The notes beneath the pieces were generated by a model. That model was not told where the DNA came from. It made no database searches and was given only the letters and a program-made list of their open reading frames with translations. Below, piece after piece: positions 45,573-58,017 of a DNA stretch of 64,000 nucleotides (within the stretch, counting starts at the first letter, position 1; each line of letters opens with the position of its first letter). The stretch comes from Triticum aestivum (taxonomy: Eukaryota; Streptophyta; Magnoliopsida; Poales; Poaceae). Both the position numbers and the translations under genes were made by a program. Location: NCBI RefSeq assembly GCF_018294505.1, contig NC_057812.1, positions 55,844,074 through 55,908,073 on the forward strand, in the 5' to 3' direction.

Positions 45573-48500
45573 TGTGACGCTCCGAGACCGATGCGCCAGG
45601 TGTTTTCCAGTTATTCGTTGTTTGTTGCCGTGTCATTTGCTTGCGTGTTGCATTTCATCACGTCATCATGTGCATTGCATCATCATGTTTTCAAAACTTG
45701 CATCCGTCCTGGTCTCCTCGTTCTCTCTGTTGTCCGTTCTGAGTCCAGGCACACTTGCACGCGCCCGCGACACGTCCGAAATAGTATTTTATAAGTGACC
45801 GGGAAATGTTCTCAGAATGGGATGAAAGTTGGCATGCGGTGTTGTTATGTTGTTAGTAGGTCGCCTGCCAAGTTTCATCGCATTCGGAATCCGTTTGACG
45901 CCCCAACGGATAACTATAGCGGCAATATAGCCGGTCTAACGTCGGACGTTTTCGGTCTCCGAAAACTGTTGCCGGGCTTTCCCTCTCTTTCCTCTCTAGT
46001 TCGTCTACACAGTCCGCTACCCACCGCCGGGCCCAATATAACCTCTCTCGGTTATGCCCGTGGCCCTCCTCGCGCACGCGTCCGAAAAGCTTTCCTGGAC
46101 CCGACCCGGACAGTCGTCACCGTTGGGTCCGGATCATCCCCAAACGTCTATAAAACATCTCTATTTTATTATTTGGACTCCCTAGCCTATTTTTCTCGAC
46201 CGCCCGATTTCGATCGGAGGGTCCAACCTCAATCCATTTTCATATATATAGACCAACCCCTACCAAATCAAGCCAACCCTAATTTCTAGGAGGTTTGTCC
46301 CCTGTCGCCGCCGCAACTCCACCAAATCCATCTTCCTCGGGATCCACCGCAAGCCAACCACCTCTCCAGCTCGCTTTCCCCACCGGACCAATCCATCCCG
46401 GCCACCCCAATCCCCACGAAGATCCTTCTTGCCACTGCCCGCAGCCTCCCCTCCTTGCTACGCGGGCTGCACGAGCACATCAGCCGCTCGGGCACCAGAC
46501 CCCGCTCCCGCCTGGATCAGACCACCGCGAGTTTCCCCACACCCGCGCGCCCTCTGACTCACCGTTGTCTTTGCATGCCACGCCAAAGCAGAGCTCCTCC
46601 TGCCGACGCCCTCCGCCTCCCAGGAAAGCCCTGTCGCGCCCCCTTTTTTACTTCTCTTCCTTCCTTTCCCTTGGTTCCCTCAACTCCCTCTCGTCTCTCT
46701 CTCTACAGGGACCCGCCATGGACGCCCTTGGTGCTTCACGTCGCGCCGCCCTCCTTCCATGCCTTCTCTGCTTCTCCTTCGCCGGAAGCGCGCCATCCTG
46801 CCGCTCGCCGGAGTCCCTCCGCCTCGTCCCGCTTGTCCGCGTCAGTCGCCGCGGCTCCCGCTGGACCTCCTCCTCGCCCTTGCGACTGCGGGACCCTGCA
46901 TGCTCTGCATCCAGCCGGCGGCGTCAAAGGGATGCCCCTGCATCGACCACCCCTACCTCGCCTCTGCTACGAGCACCACTGCGTCGTCTCCTGCCTCGCC
47001 AACAAGTCCCTTCGTCGCGTCCTTGCACCCGCCGGCCTCCCTATTTTCTGCTCCCTGAGACCGCCACCGCTTCTTCCTGTACGAGAGGAGGACGAGCGCG
47101 TCGCTCGCAAACCTCCTCTGCCCGTTAACAGCACGTGGACCGCACCCCTCCTCAAGGCCCAACAACCTGCCTGCCAAGCCTCTTCCCCGACTGGGCTTGG
47201 CCCATGTGAGCAGCAACCCTTCTCTCTATCGGGCCAGCCAGATTCGGCCTGTTTAGGTTTTTTCCAGATCTATGAATTTAGTTATTTTTCCAGAGAACGC
47301 AGTTTTGCAAAAAAAACCTTGTTGTTCATGCATATCATAACTCACTGACCGTGCATCGGATTAAAATAAATGATGTATGAAATATGACTAGAATTTCATC
47401 TAGTTTCATAATATGCAACTTTCATCTATGTTTAAAATGTTTAACCTTGCTGTTTGTTCATTTTGCTCATATGCCATGTTAAAATGCTTTAATTTATAAC
47501 TAAATAACCGTAGCTCCAAATTTAATAAACTTTATATGTAAACGGGGTAAAAAATGCCTAGTTTAACATAGTGGCTTTACTTTGCATGTTTAATAACTTT
47601 AAAATATGCTTTAGGACAGAACAGTACCATAACCAAAAATATGCGCATGAGGAGTTTCCGGACTTGTTGTTTGTTGTTTCGGCCTCATTTAAACTTGCCT
47701 AGATAGGTAGTTTTCATATGCTTCACCTCTTGCCATGCTAACCAACATTTAATATTGTTGAGTACATAACGGGAGAGAACTAAATAAGTCACGTGGTGTT
47801 TCGCCAATATGTGGAGTTGCATATTGAGCTCCACTTAATTTGTAGGATTGCTTGTGCATTTTTCCATGCCATGCTTCATTAAACTGGACATGTATCATAC
47901 TTGGTTGTGCATCATGCCATGTTGATTTGATGGTTGTTTACTATGTTGTTTGCTTCTTTCCGGTGTTGCTTCTTCAGATTAGTTTCGATAACGTCGTGTT
48001 TGTGAGGATCCGTTCGACTACGTTCGTTTGCCTTCTTCATGGACTCGTTCTTCTTCCTTGCGGGATCTCAGGCAAGATGACCATACCCTCGAAATCACTT
48101 CTATCTTTGCTCGCTAGTTGATCGCTCTATTGCTATGCCGCGATACCTACCACCTGCTATATCATGCCTCCCATATTGCCATGTCAAGCCTCTAACCCAC
48201 CTTCCTAGCAAACCGTTGTTTGGCTATGTTACCGCTTTTGCTCAGCCCCTCTTATAGCGTTGCTAGTTGCAGGTGAAGTTGAAGCTTGTTCCATGTTGGA
48301 ACATGGATTTTTGTTGGGATATCACAATATCTCTTATTTAATTAATGCATGTATATACTTGGTAAAGGGTGGATGGCTCGGCCTTATGCTTGGTGTTTTG
48401 TTCCACTCTTGCCGCCCTAGTTTCCGTCATACCGGTGTTATGTTCCTTGATTTGCGTCCCTTACGCGGTTGGGTGTTATGGGAACCCCTTGACAGTTCGC

Positions 48501-49677
48501 TTTGAATAAAACTCCTCCAGCAAGGCCCAACCTTGGTTTTACATTTGCCTAACAACCTACTACCCTTCCCTTGGGTCGGCCAACCCAAGGGTCATCTTTA
48601 TTTTAACCCCCCGGGCCAGTGCTTCTCTAAGTGTTGGTCCGAACCGAGCCGCCTGCGGGGCCACCTCGGGGAAAGTCGAGGGCTGGTCTTACTCGTAGCC
48701 TGTCTCATCCGGTGTTGCCCTGAGAACGAGATATATGCAGCTCCTATCGGGATGTCGGCGCATCGGGTGATCTTGCTGGTCTTGTTTTACCATTGTCGAA
48801 ATGTCTTGTAACCGGGATTCCGAGACTAATCGGGTCTTCCCGGGAGAAGGAATATCCTTCGTTGACCGTGAGAGCTTGTGATGGGCTAAGTGGGGACTCC
48901 CCTGCAGGGACTGAACTTTCGGAAGCCGTGCCCGCGGTTATGGACAGATGGGAATTTGTTAATGTCCGGTTGTAGAAAACTTGACACTTGACTTAATTAA
49001 AATGCATCAACTGCGTGTGTAGCCGTGATGGTCTCTTTCCGGCGGGGTCCGGGAAGTGAACACGGTTCTTGCGTTATGCTTGAACGTAATTAGTTTCATG
49101 ATCACTTCTTGGTCACTTCTAGTTCACGACCGTTGCATTGCTTCTCTTCTCGCTCTCATTTGCGTATGTTAGCCACCATAAATGGTTAGTGCTTGCTGCA
49201 GCTCCACCTCACTACCCTTTTTCCTACCCATAAGCTTAAATAGTCTTGATCTCGCGGGTGTGAGATTGATGAGTCCTCGTGGCTCACAGATACTTCCAAA
49301 CAGTTGCAGGTGCCGATGATACCAGTGCAGATGACGCAACCAAGCTCACGTGGGAGCTTGATGAAGATCTTGTTCGTTGTGTTGATTCGTTTCCTGTTGA
49401 TCAGTAGTGGAGCCCAGTCGGGACGATCGGGGATCTAGCATTTGGGGTTGTCTTCTTTTATTTTGGTTCCGTAGTCGGACCTTGATTGTATTCTGGATGA
49501 TGTATGTTTAACTTGTATTTGTGTGAAGTGGCGATTGTAAGCCAATTCTTTATCCCTTTCTTATTCAGTACATGGGATGTGTGAAGATTACCCCTCTTGC
49601 GACATGCCTACCATGCGGCTATGCCTCTAAGTCGTGCCTCGACACGTGGGAGATATAGCCGCATTGTGGGTGTTACA
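45573..49677. mobile_element. 4.1-kb solo LTR, Sukkula/LARD-like
   Basis: It starts TGTGACGCTCCGAGACC and ends GTGGGTGTTACA. A perfect 5-bp target duplication, AAGGT, flanks it (45568-45572 and 49678-49682). LTRs this long are known from large retrotransposon derivatives such as Sukkula of barley, an assignment from memory. No internal domain, primer site or polypurine tract lies inside, so it is a solo LTR. The overlapping GC-rich frames at 46295-47348 are in different phases and are not credible genes. Confidence 0.82.
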
Positions 49678-50790
49678 AAGGTACATCGAAGCGTGGGAGA
49701 TCCAGGAGGGTATCAGCAGAGGCGACCGGGCCCAAATAACGGCGGTACGAGTAGCGAATGTGGCACTAAATAGGGGTGATGTGGGGATGTGGGAGGAGAC
49801 GGAAGGGGCGGGAGCCAAAATGTCAGCGGTGCCAATATTTGGGTGGATGGAAGACGTTATATCACCTCTGGCAAATGCTAAATATAGAAGCTCACGAGCT
49901 TGATTTGATGCAACATCCAAAAAAATGTGTTCACAAATCTTCAGAGGCAACAACTTCCAAAATTATTGTTGGATCACGTCAATGCTCGATGAATTGGATG
50001 TGCCAAGTTGCGGGGCAATTCTTCGAACTCGAATGCATACAACCAACACTCTCTAACATCTCAGGCCAGCCTCTTACTTCATGAGTCGCTAGAAGCCCGG
50101 TAGTGTCCTTGACATTGGGTGCTTGCAGATGCTGCTCTCCATAAACACTCAATACAATTTTAGGGAACACTTTTGTGCACTTTATGATTCTATCTTCAGC
50201 CACTAGAAGATTCTCATCAAATGCATATGCAGACGCCATATGCAATTATCTGAAGTGTCATGATTACCTTCTAAAAAGGGAAACAACTCAATAGACTGGC
50301 CACATTTCGCCATTGTTATAAGAAAGGTTCACTGGGCTCTATGTGGTCGGCAATTCGTTGGAACAAACATTCAATCATGCAGAAGCGTCGCTAGAATGCG
50401 TACCGCGGGAAGGTGTGACCCGACAGAAAGTAGTCATGCATGAGCTTCTCATTGCCTTCAATTCTGTTCTGGAAAAATGCCGCACGACCAACCTGCAATC
50501 CCGCATGCTTCCTCTTAGTTCCGGTTACCGCTATCCATAAAGCAACCATCGATATTATCTCGTCTTCTTTGTCGTATATGATTTCACTCTCAGACTCTGA
50601 GTTTGAAATTGACAATGAATCTAAAGAAAATTCTCTACCAATAGATCCATCAACAAAATGCAAATCTTATATCACCAACATGAATCTATGAAATGGTAAA
50701 CTAATTCTACTAGAAAAGGTTGGGAAATTTACCTCAGGGCAAGTCGTCGAACACCTTAAGGTTGCGTGGCAGAAGTAGTAGCACGATCGG
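49678..50790 (-). pseudogene. PIF/Harbinger-like transposase remnant, copy 2
   Basis: The minus strand has two open blocks. The first, 50663-50391, includes a MHDYF motif. The second, 50245-49979, has AYAFDENLLVAEDRIIKCTK, RGWPEMLESVGCMH and KNCPATWH. These match HARBI1-like plant transposases in order. In the CMH motif the catalytic Asp expected before Cys is Gly (codon 50044-50042). Frames are broken between the blocks. Bases 49678-49900 are its flank. Confidence 0.65.
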
Positions 50791-51621
50791 ACCGCGCCAA
50801 CAAAGGCAACATTACGCCAGGCGACCTTAAGGTTGCTTGGCATGGCAGCTTAGCAGTGCAGCTCATTACGCCAGGCAACCTTTGCGAATCTTTTGAGGCG
50901 TGGGAGCGTATCAACAAAGGCAACCAGGACCAGATCGCCACGGTCCACAAGGAGAGGTGGCACGAAAAGGCAACGGCATGGACATGTGGGCAGCAATAGA
51001 AAGAAAGTGCATCCTAAAGTATTTGTGGCATCAATATTTGGTAAAGATTTAACATTTTTATGACAATTTATATTGACGCGATGATGACAAATTTAGTTTG
51101 AAAACACGGTAATTTCGTAAAAAAATAATAATAAACTGAGTCGAATTTGTCATGCTCGCCACTAAAAATGCCATCCTCGGCAAACATAATTTGCCATGAA
51201 ACATATTCAATTTGTCATGTCTAAATTTTGACGTTTGCTGGATATTCAGTTCCCTAAAAAGTTATTTCGATCGCGGGACGACGATTCTGTTGAAACAATA
51301 TTTTCAATCAAAATCAAAATAAAAACAGTTGATATGACGATTAAACAACATTTTCAATCAAAATCACCGTAATAACGGCTATTATAACAATCGAAACGAT
51401 ATGTACACGACTCTTCTAGAGTTGCTCTTAGCTTGCAGGCATGAGGCCACGCGTTCGGCAGAGGGCGCTGCAGCACGACGTGCCCTAGCTAGCTAGCTAT
51501 AGCCGTAGCACTGCTAACTTGAACAATAGCTTCTCGCATAAGCTTTTCACTTCCTCGCGCATTCAACTATCCTCTGCCATGTGTCGTTCACCTTCGCGGC
51601 TCTGCCACGCGTGCGTCGGTA
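50791..51621. other. Upstream region of the 151-aa gene
   Basis: No gene is recognised. It holds short imperfect repeats (AACAAAGGCAAC and ACGCCAGGC motifs at 50800-50930) and repeated TTTTCAATCAAAATCA near 51302 and 51351. Confidence 0.4.
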
Positions 51622-51629
51622 AATAAAGG
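51622..51629 (+). promoter_or_regulatory. TATA-like box of the 151-aa gene
   Basis: AATAAAGG 119 bases upstream of the ATG, the same octamer found 108 bases upstream of the paralogue at 1264. Confidence 0.45.
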
Positions 51630-51740
51630 ACGCACTAGCTGGGCAATTCTATTTACTGCTCCTCCCCTTCTCCGCCTCCTTTCACTCACCAGCGAATCAA
51701 GCTAGCTAGCTAAACCGCTGCGTCCGACGTGCAACGGACG

Positions 51741-52326
51741 ATGGCGGGGGACCCGCGTGCAACGCAGGATGAAGAAGCCGAGTTAGACGCGGCCTGGCGT
51801 GCCAGGCAAGAGTCGATGGCGGCGCTGCGGAAGACGATGATGGATATGTTCGCCGGGCCGGCGGCCGAGCTGCTGCGGCCGGACCAACATCTCCTGCCCG
51901 AGCTGGCGGCGTTGAAGAAGACCCTCCAGGGTAAGCAAAGCCAACAACGGTCGTTCCTTGCTTACTTCGTTTCCTTTAATTACTACCCCCATTCCAAAAT
52001 ACTTGTCGTGGTTTTAGTTTGTCGTGGTTTTAGCTCGAGTAAATTCTTGTATCTATCCAGATACGCGCAGGGACCTGCCGACACCCGAGCCGTGGTGGCT
52101 GCCGGAGCATCTCGCGGCGCGTGAGACCGCACTGGCGGGGCAGGAAACCACAGCGGCGCTGTGCGAAGCCGTGGAGGCGCTGCACGGCGACCTCGACGCA
52201 GATGGATCAGGCGATGCCTGTCTTATCGAACGCCTGGCCAAGGCGATTCTGGCGGAGTACGAAGCCAGAGAGGCGGACTACGAAGCCCAGCAGGCGCTGC
52301 ACCAAGCCCTCCGGGTGTTCAAGTAA
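51741..52326 (+). CDS. Small two-exon gene, uncharacterised helical protein (151 aa), paralogue of the gene at 1264
   Basis: Exon 1 is 51741-51930 and exon 2 is 52061-52326, TAA stop at 52324-52326. The intron has the same GTAAGCA donor and phase 1 position as the 147-aa gene. The first in-frame ATG (MAGDPRATQD) is taken as start. Residues 45-65 (AAELLRPDQHLLPELAALKK) align with ELLQPLLEFHPLLA in the other gene. The C-terminal part (AARETALAGQETTAALCEAV, then EYEAREADYEAQQALHQAL) is a predicted coiled coil. No known domain, signal or membrane segment is seen. The intron contains a partial Stowaway. Function is unknown. Confidence 0.6.
51985..52034. mobile_element. Stowaway MITE remnant in the intron of the 151-aa gene
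   Basis: CCCCATTCCAAAATACTTGT followed by GTCGTGGTTTTAG twice in tandem. It matches the left arm of the element at 8269-8357, and the right arm is missing. It is about 25 bases from the splice acceptor. Confidence 0.6.
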
Positions 52327-53742
52327 ACTTACTAGTATTACCGCCGCACTTTTGTTCACTTTGTTGATGAGTGCCGGACTCGATGGCAAGCCTGTTTGCA
52401 TCGAGCTACGTATAGTGAGTAGGTTTGTTTGGACTCCCTGCTGCTTGCCATCAACGCGTCGTGAACCAGAGTCGTGGACTCGTGGGATGGCATGACAATG
52501 TCCGGGTCACAGTATACGGGCAAATGTAGGTCTCGCAAACATGTTCTAGTTTATGGTACGAGAGCATCTAGAGCCGGCGCCTCAATCCGTCCTCAAACAT
52601 TCAGGCAGACCGTCCGATCACATGTCGGTCACAAAAAAGCGACTCACTCAGACGTTTCAAACCGGCCTTAAACGTCCGGGCTGTCCGGCACAAGGCGGCC
52701 CGGGCAAGTCCGGCGCGTCCACCTGACAAGTCCGGCCACCACCGCCCCCGCTCTGTCCAAAAAAACCCCAATCCAAAAACCCTAGCTTAGTTCACTCCGC
52801 TCTCGCTCCGTCTCTTCTTATCCTTTACTTTGATTTCTTCGATTCCAATCTACTCCGACGACCATGTTAAGCTCCGGTAGGCGCTCCAACTCGGACCTCA
52901 ATGTCAATGAGGAGCTAACCCTCCCTATTGCCCTCGAGAGGTTCAAGGTGGGCACAGGGCAGTTTCGGATTTGCCGCCTTGCCTCTCCCCGTCGGCGCAG
53001 CGAGGAAGATAGGGGCTTAATGCTTAACCTCCCAACTTACTTATCATAGAGATAATTGTTAACAATAATAATTCATGATCACATATATTTGACTGGATAT
53101 ATGTGCCTGGATTTTTTCCCATCACATGATGCTTGCCCCAAAAAGAATAATTGAGGTTGAAATAAGAAGTTGACTCAACATAAAAATTAAGTAGGCAGAC
53201 CCTTCGTAGAGGGAAGCAAAGATTTGCTTATGCGCCAGAACTCATTGCTTAAAACAGAGATAATTTCATTTGAGATGTGTACTTTTCCTGTTAACGGTAT
53301 AACGAAAAAGTTTTCAATATCTTCCATGCTAAACACGTTAATGGCGGTTTTCATAATTAAAAATGCTTTACTCCCCCATAATCATAAAACACACAAGTCA
53401 TGGCTAGCCGAATCCACGGATGCCCACCAATCAATCAACTTTACAGGGAGAGTTTTGTTTTTATTAACTTAAGCAGAACTGGGCATCCCTTTTACCAGCC
53501 TCTCTTAAATTTGAAAGTGAATAAACTCTTGTCAGTGAGTAAAACACACTTAGCATGGAATATATTAACTATCCCATCCGCTTCATGAACGGTACATGTA
53601 CACAAAATAGATGTTCATTTAAAGGTTTTAGAGATGACACATACACATTTACTTGGAACAGCAGGGTAATATCATATATAGGTAGGTATGGTGAACACTC
53701 ATGGAAGAAACTTGACTCAAGGATTTGGGGTGCACAGTAGTA
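52327..53742. other. 3' flank of the 151-aa gene and unidentified repetitive sequence
   Basis: 52560-53050 is GC-rich and has the look of a transposon end (GAGCATCTAGAGCCGGCGCC). A short open frame at 52864-53049 lies in it, which I do not regard as a gene. 53060-53742 resembles dispersed Triticeae repeat DNA (ACCCTTCGTAGAGGGAAGC, CATGGCTAGCCGAATCC), but I cannot name it. Confidence 0.3.
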
Positions 53743-54930
53743 TGCTACTTCTTGAGCATGCATTGGTTTTTCCTTGAAGAGGAAAGGGTGATGCAGCATA
53801 GTAGCGTAAGTATTGCCCCTAGTTTTTGAGAACCAAGATATCAATCCAGTAGGAGGTAACATACAAATCACCTAGTACCTGCACAAACAAACAAGAACGT
53901 CGCAACCAACGCGATAAAGGGCTTGTCAATCCCTTCACGGTCACTTACGAAAGTGATATCTGATAGAGATAATAAGATAAATAATTTTGGTATTTTTATG
54001 ATATAGATTGGAAAATAAAGATTGTAAAATAAACGGTAATAGAAATAGCAAATTGATATGAAAATAATATGATGGAAGATAGACCCGGGGCCATAGGTTT
54101 CACTAGTGGCTTCTCCCAAGATAGTACATTCTACGGTGGGTGAACAAATTACTATCGAGCAATTGATAGAAAAGCGAATACTTATGAGAATATCTAGACA
54201 TGATCATGTATATAGGCATCACGTCCGTGACAAGTAGACCGAAATGATTCTGCATCTACTACTATTACTCCACACATCGATCACTATCCACCATGCATCT
54301 AGTGTATTAAGTTCATAAGAACAGAGTAACGCATTACGCAAGATGACATGATGTAGAGGGATAAACTCAAGCAATATGATATAAACCCCATCTTTTTATT
54401 CGCGATGGCAACAATACAATACGTGCCTTCCTGCCCCTGCTGTCACCGGGACAGGACACTGCAAGATTGAACCCAAAGCTAAGCACTACTTCCATTGCAA
54501 GAACGATCAATCTAGTAGGCCAAACCAAACTGATAATTCAAACAGACTTGCAAAGATTTTTAAATCATGCATAAAATATTTCAGAGAAGAATAAAATATT
54601 GTTCATAGATAATCTTGATCATAAACCCACAATTCATCGGATCTCAACAAACACACCGCAAAAGGAATAACATCGAATAGATCTCCAAGAGAATCAAGGA
54701 GGACTTTGTATTGAGATCCAAAGGGAGAGAAGAAACCATCTAGCTAATAACTATGGACCCGAAGGTCTGTCGTAAACTACTGACACATCATCAGAGAGGT
54801 TATGGTGTTGATATAGAAGCCCTCCGTGATCGATTCCCCCTCCAGCAGAGCGCCGGAAAAGGCCCCAAGATGGGATCTCACAGGTACAGAAGGTTGCGAC
54901 GGTGGAAATAGGGTTTCGTGGTGCTCCTGG
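53743..54930 (-). repeat. Truncated Athila-type LTR (same family as 40093-41655)
   Basis: TGCTACTTCTTGAGC to GTTTCGTGGTGCTCCTGG corresponds to 40093-41279 of the other LTR. The remaining 375 bases or so are absent beyond the next element. Confidence 0.8.
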
Positions 54931-56363
54931 TGTAGGAGATATGGCCTAGAGGCAATAATACATGATATTATTTATCTCCAAATTCATAATTATGTTTATG
55001 TTTCATGCTATAACTGCTATGGTTCTCGAGTCTGCAATAACACGAGGCTCGGAGGAAGACTCATATGCACGTGTGGAATAATAAACGGTAAGAAGTATTC
55101 TTAGTCTGGCCTCTAAGACTAGTTCAAGTGTTGCATGATGGTTCTGTTTTCCTGATCATGGGCATGTCTATGCCAACAACTTTGAGGGCACAATGTTAAG
55201 AGAACATTTGTGTTGAATCGACCCGGATTGATGTTATGCTATAAGATTCATTCGTCACAAGTTAATGTTACATAACACAGAGATGATTAACATTTGCGTG
55301 ATTTCTTAGACCATGAGAGTATCGAGTTTCTTCATGCTTGCTTCATGAACTTTGGGATTTGTTAAACGTCATCCGTAAATGGGTGGCTATTATGGCAGCT
55401 TACAGGTTCATGGAAATGTATGTCAAGTAACTTGATAACTCAAGATTGGGATTTGCTCCTCCAATGATAGAGAGATATCTCTGGGCCCTCTCGGTGTTAC
55501 GGTATCCATTATCGTCTGGCCAGACACTTTGTGATTTGATCACGGGGATGCCGGAACACGGGAACGAGAAAAGAGAACAATACCGGTAACGATGTAACTG
55601 GCATAGTGGACAAGTTGTTGATCCATGGGGATGCCAACATGTCTCACCTCGGGTATTTGTAACATATCACGAAGCAATAGGAATAGCACACGACAACTGG
55701 AGGTTCGGTCGGATATTCATTCGTGTGGGTATAGGGGTCAATATGGGTGTCCACGGCTCCGATGTTGATCATTGATCGGAAAGTGTTCCGGTCATGTCTA
55801 TGCTTCATCGAATCTATAGGGTCACACGCTTAAGGATCATTTATCTGTTGAATACTAGACAGGGAGTTTGAGAGAAAATCACCGAAAAAGTTTCGGACAC
55901 CGAAATGTTTCGGACAACGGAAAAGTTCCGCAGAGAGAGGTCATCGGATGAGTTTCGGTGAAACTGAAAAGTTGTTTCGGGACATACTATTAAGTCAAAT
56001 TGGTTTCGGCACATGCCTGATAATTCTTGGAGGGTGCCAGAGTCATTCTGGAAACTTTCTAGAATTTTCCGGGATAAAAGCTGGAATTGTTCCGGAGCTG
56101 TCGGTACCGGGTTGGTTGCTTTTCGCAGATGAAATTCACTAATCTGATATTGTTTCAGGATGAATCCAAAATCATTTTAGTGGGTACTGGAATTATTCTA
56201 AGACCCACAGAAATATTTTCGGATTTAATGGACGCGAAAAATTGTCTTTATGAATAGTGAAAACACATTCTTGTTTGCTTTTCGCAGATGAAATTCACTA
56301 AACCAAAATTGGTTCGGAACGCGATGAAAATTATTTTAGTGGGTACTGGAAATGTTATGTGCC
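54931..56363 (+). repeat. Copia-type LTR, 3' end truncated
   Basis: TGTAGGAGATATGGCCTAGAGGCAATAATA is a BARE1-like LTR start of a different family. It carries GTTTCGG/CCGAAA motifs. A block of about 90 bases (TTGCTTTTCGCAGATGAAAT to TTAGTGGGTACTGGAA) is present twice, near 56114 and 56273. No CA end with the CCTGG target site is found. Confidence 0.6.
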
Positions 56364-57509
56364 TGTCATGGTTTTAAGACTGACAGTAGAATGGGGGGTA
56401 GGTATGAGGAGGCAAGATCCCAGCTGTGGTGAAGTTGTACACACAATATTTATGAGTTCAGGCCCTTCACGGTGGAAGTAAAAGCCCTATGTCTCGGTGC
56501 CCGGAGGCGGTCGACTGGATTATATGAGTGTGGTATTACAGGGGTGCCAACCCTTGTCCCTGAGGAGGGGGGTGGCTTATATAGAGTTCGTCGGACCCCT
56601 CCCGCCCTCAGTTACAAAGGGTTTAAGGTACATAAAGATGCGGCGTTACTGGTAACGCTAGTAATAAAGTGACATAAATGACCATTAAATCTACAGAATA
56701 AACGTTCGACCGTTTCTATACAGAGTGGCTTTAGGTCTTCTGATCGCCGAGTGACAATTGCTACATTCAAGTGACTTTGAGTCTTTCGAGTGGAATGCTT
56801 CTGGTCGAGTGGATGATGGTATCCCTTGAATGTTTCTGGATTTAGGGTGATGTCCCAGTGGAGGGTGTCTAGGTTAGGCCTATGACCCTACCCTAGATAC
56901 ATAGCTTCATCATTAGCCCCCGAATGGTTTAGGGCTCGAGTGGAGAAGGAGTTGAAAATACCCCCGACTCAATTCTTGCGCTTCGGAAGCGTCTGACTGG
57001 GATCAAATGACCAATCACGATGACTTCAATTTCATCTTCAGTCACCTTGATCCATTCTTAGTTTGTCGAGTGAACTTTTATTGAAAAGCTTGGAGTGTTG
57101 ATATGGAAAAAAATCTTCCGTCTGACAGGTTGCTCTGCTGCTTGCGGATCCTGCGAGATTTGAATTTCGGGAAGCGCGCGGGGAGGAGGAGGCTGCGGTA
57201 ATCGGAGAAGATTAGGCAGGGGCGCCTCGATTCCCGCGCCACCTTTTTCGCCAAGTACTACGCGCGCGACTGTTGCGGGATTTGACGGGATTGCTTGGAC
57301 CCACAAGTCAGCCACTCGAGAGAAGACCTCATATAGGGTGACAAGGCTGGGGTTTTCTGCACAGTGCGCCCCATTCTCTCCCTTTCTCCTATGTTTCTCC
57401 ACCGCATCCACCTCTGCTCTCGGCAATGCCGGCCCGCTCGAGCTTCGTCCGCTGCAATGGGGAAGGAGAAGATGGCGGTCTTGGAGCGTGCGAAGAAGGC
57501 GAAGGGGAG
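56364..57509. repeat. Unidentified LTR-like remnant
   Basis: It starts TGTCATGGTTTTAAGACTGACAG. A TATA-like CTTATATAGAG lies near 56575, and the TTAGCCCCCGAATGG block near 56914 is typical of Gypsy LTRs in this tribe. The part 57060-57509 is GC-rich and may be internal sequence. No terminus or target duplication is resolved. Confidence 0.4.
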
Positions 57510-57991
57510 TGAGAGAGTCCTGGATTAGGGGGTCTCCGGACAGCCGGACTATCTCCATTCGCCGGACTGTTAGACTATGAAGATACAAGATTGAAGACTT
57601 CGTCTCGTGTCCGGATGGGACTCTACTTGGCGTGGAAGGCAAGCTAGGCAATACGTATATGGATATCTCCTCCTTTGTAACCGACCTTGTGTAACCCTAA
57701 CCCTCTCCGGTGTCTATATAAACCGGAGGGTTTTAGTCCGTAGGACAACAATCACAACATACAATCATACCATAGGCTAGCTTCTAGGGTTTAGCCTCTC
57801 TGATCTCGTGGTAGATCTACTCTTGTAACACCCATACCATCAATATCAATCAAGCAGGACGTAGGGTTTTACCTCCATCAAGAGGGCCCGAACCTGGGTA
57901 AAACTTCGTGTCCCTTGCCTTCTGTTACCATCCGGCCTAGACGCACAGTTCGGGACCCCCTACCCGAGATCCGCCGGTTCTGACACCGACA
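57510..57991 (+). repeat. Gypsy LTR, copy 1 (482 bp)
   Basis: TGAGAGAGTCCTGGATTAGG to TGACACCGACA, followed by TTGGTGCTTTCATTGAGAG as primer-binding region. TATATAAACCGGAGGG near 57715 is the likely promoter. By eye it differs from the LTR at 62157-62631 at about 12 positions (2.5%). Confidence 0.85.
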
Positions 57992-58017
57992 TTGGTGCTT
58001 TCATTGAGAGTTCCTCT

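Noticed and set aside
46295..47348. Two long overlapping plus-strand frames (277 and 297 aa) at 46295-47128 and 46455-47348
   Set aside because: They overlap in different phases, are Pro/Ser/Arg/Ala-rich as expected from GC-rich sequence, match no domain I know and lie inside the 4.1-kb LTR.
52864..53049. Short plus-strand frame beginning with ATG at 52864
   Set aside because: Only 61 codons, with no domain and no visible splice partner, in sequence that looks like a transposon end.
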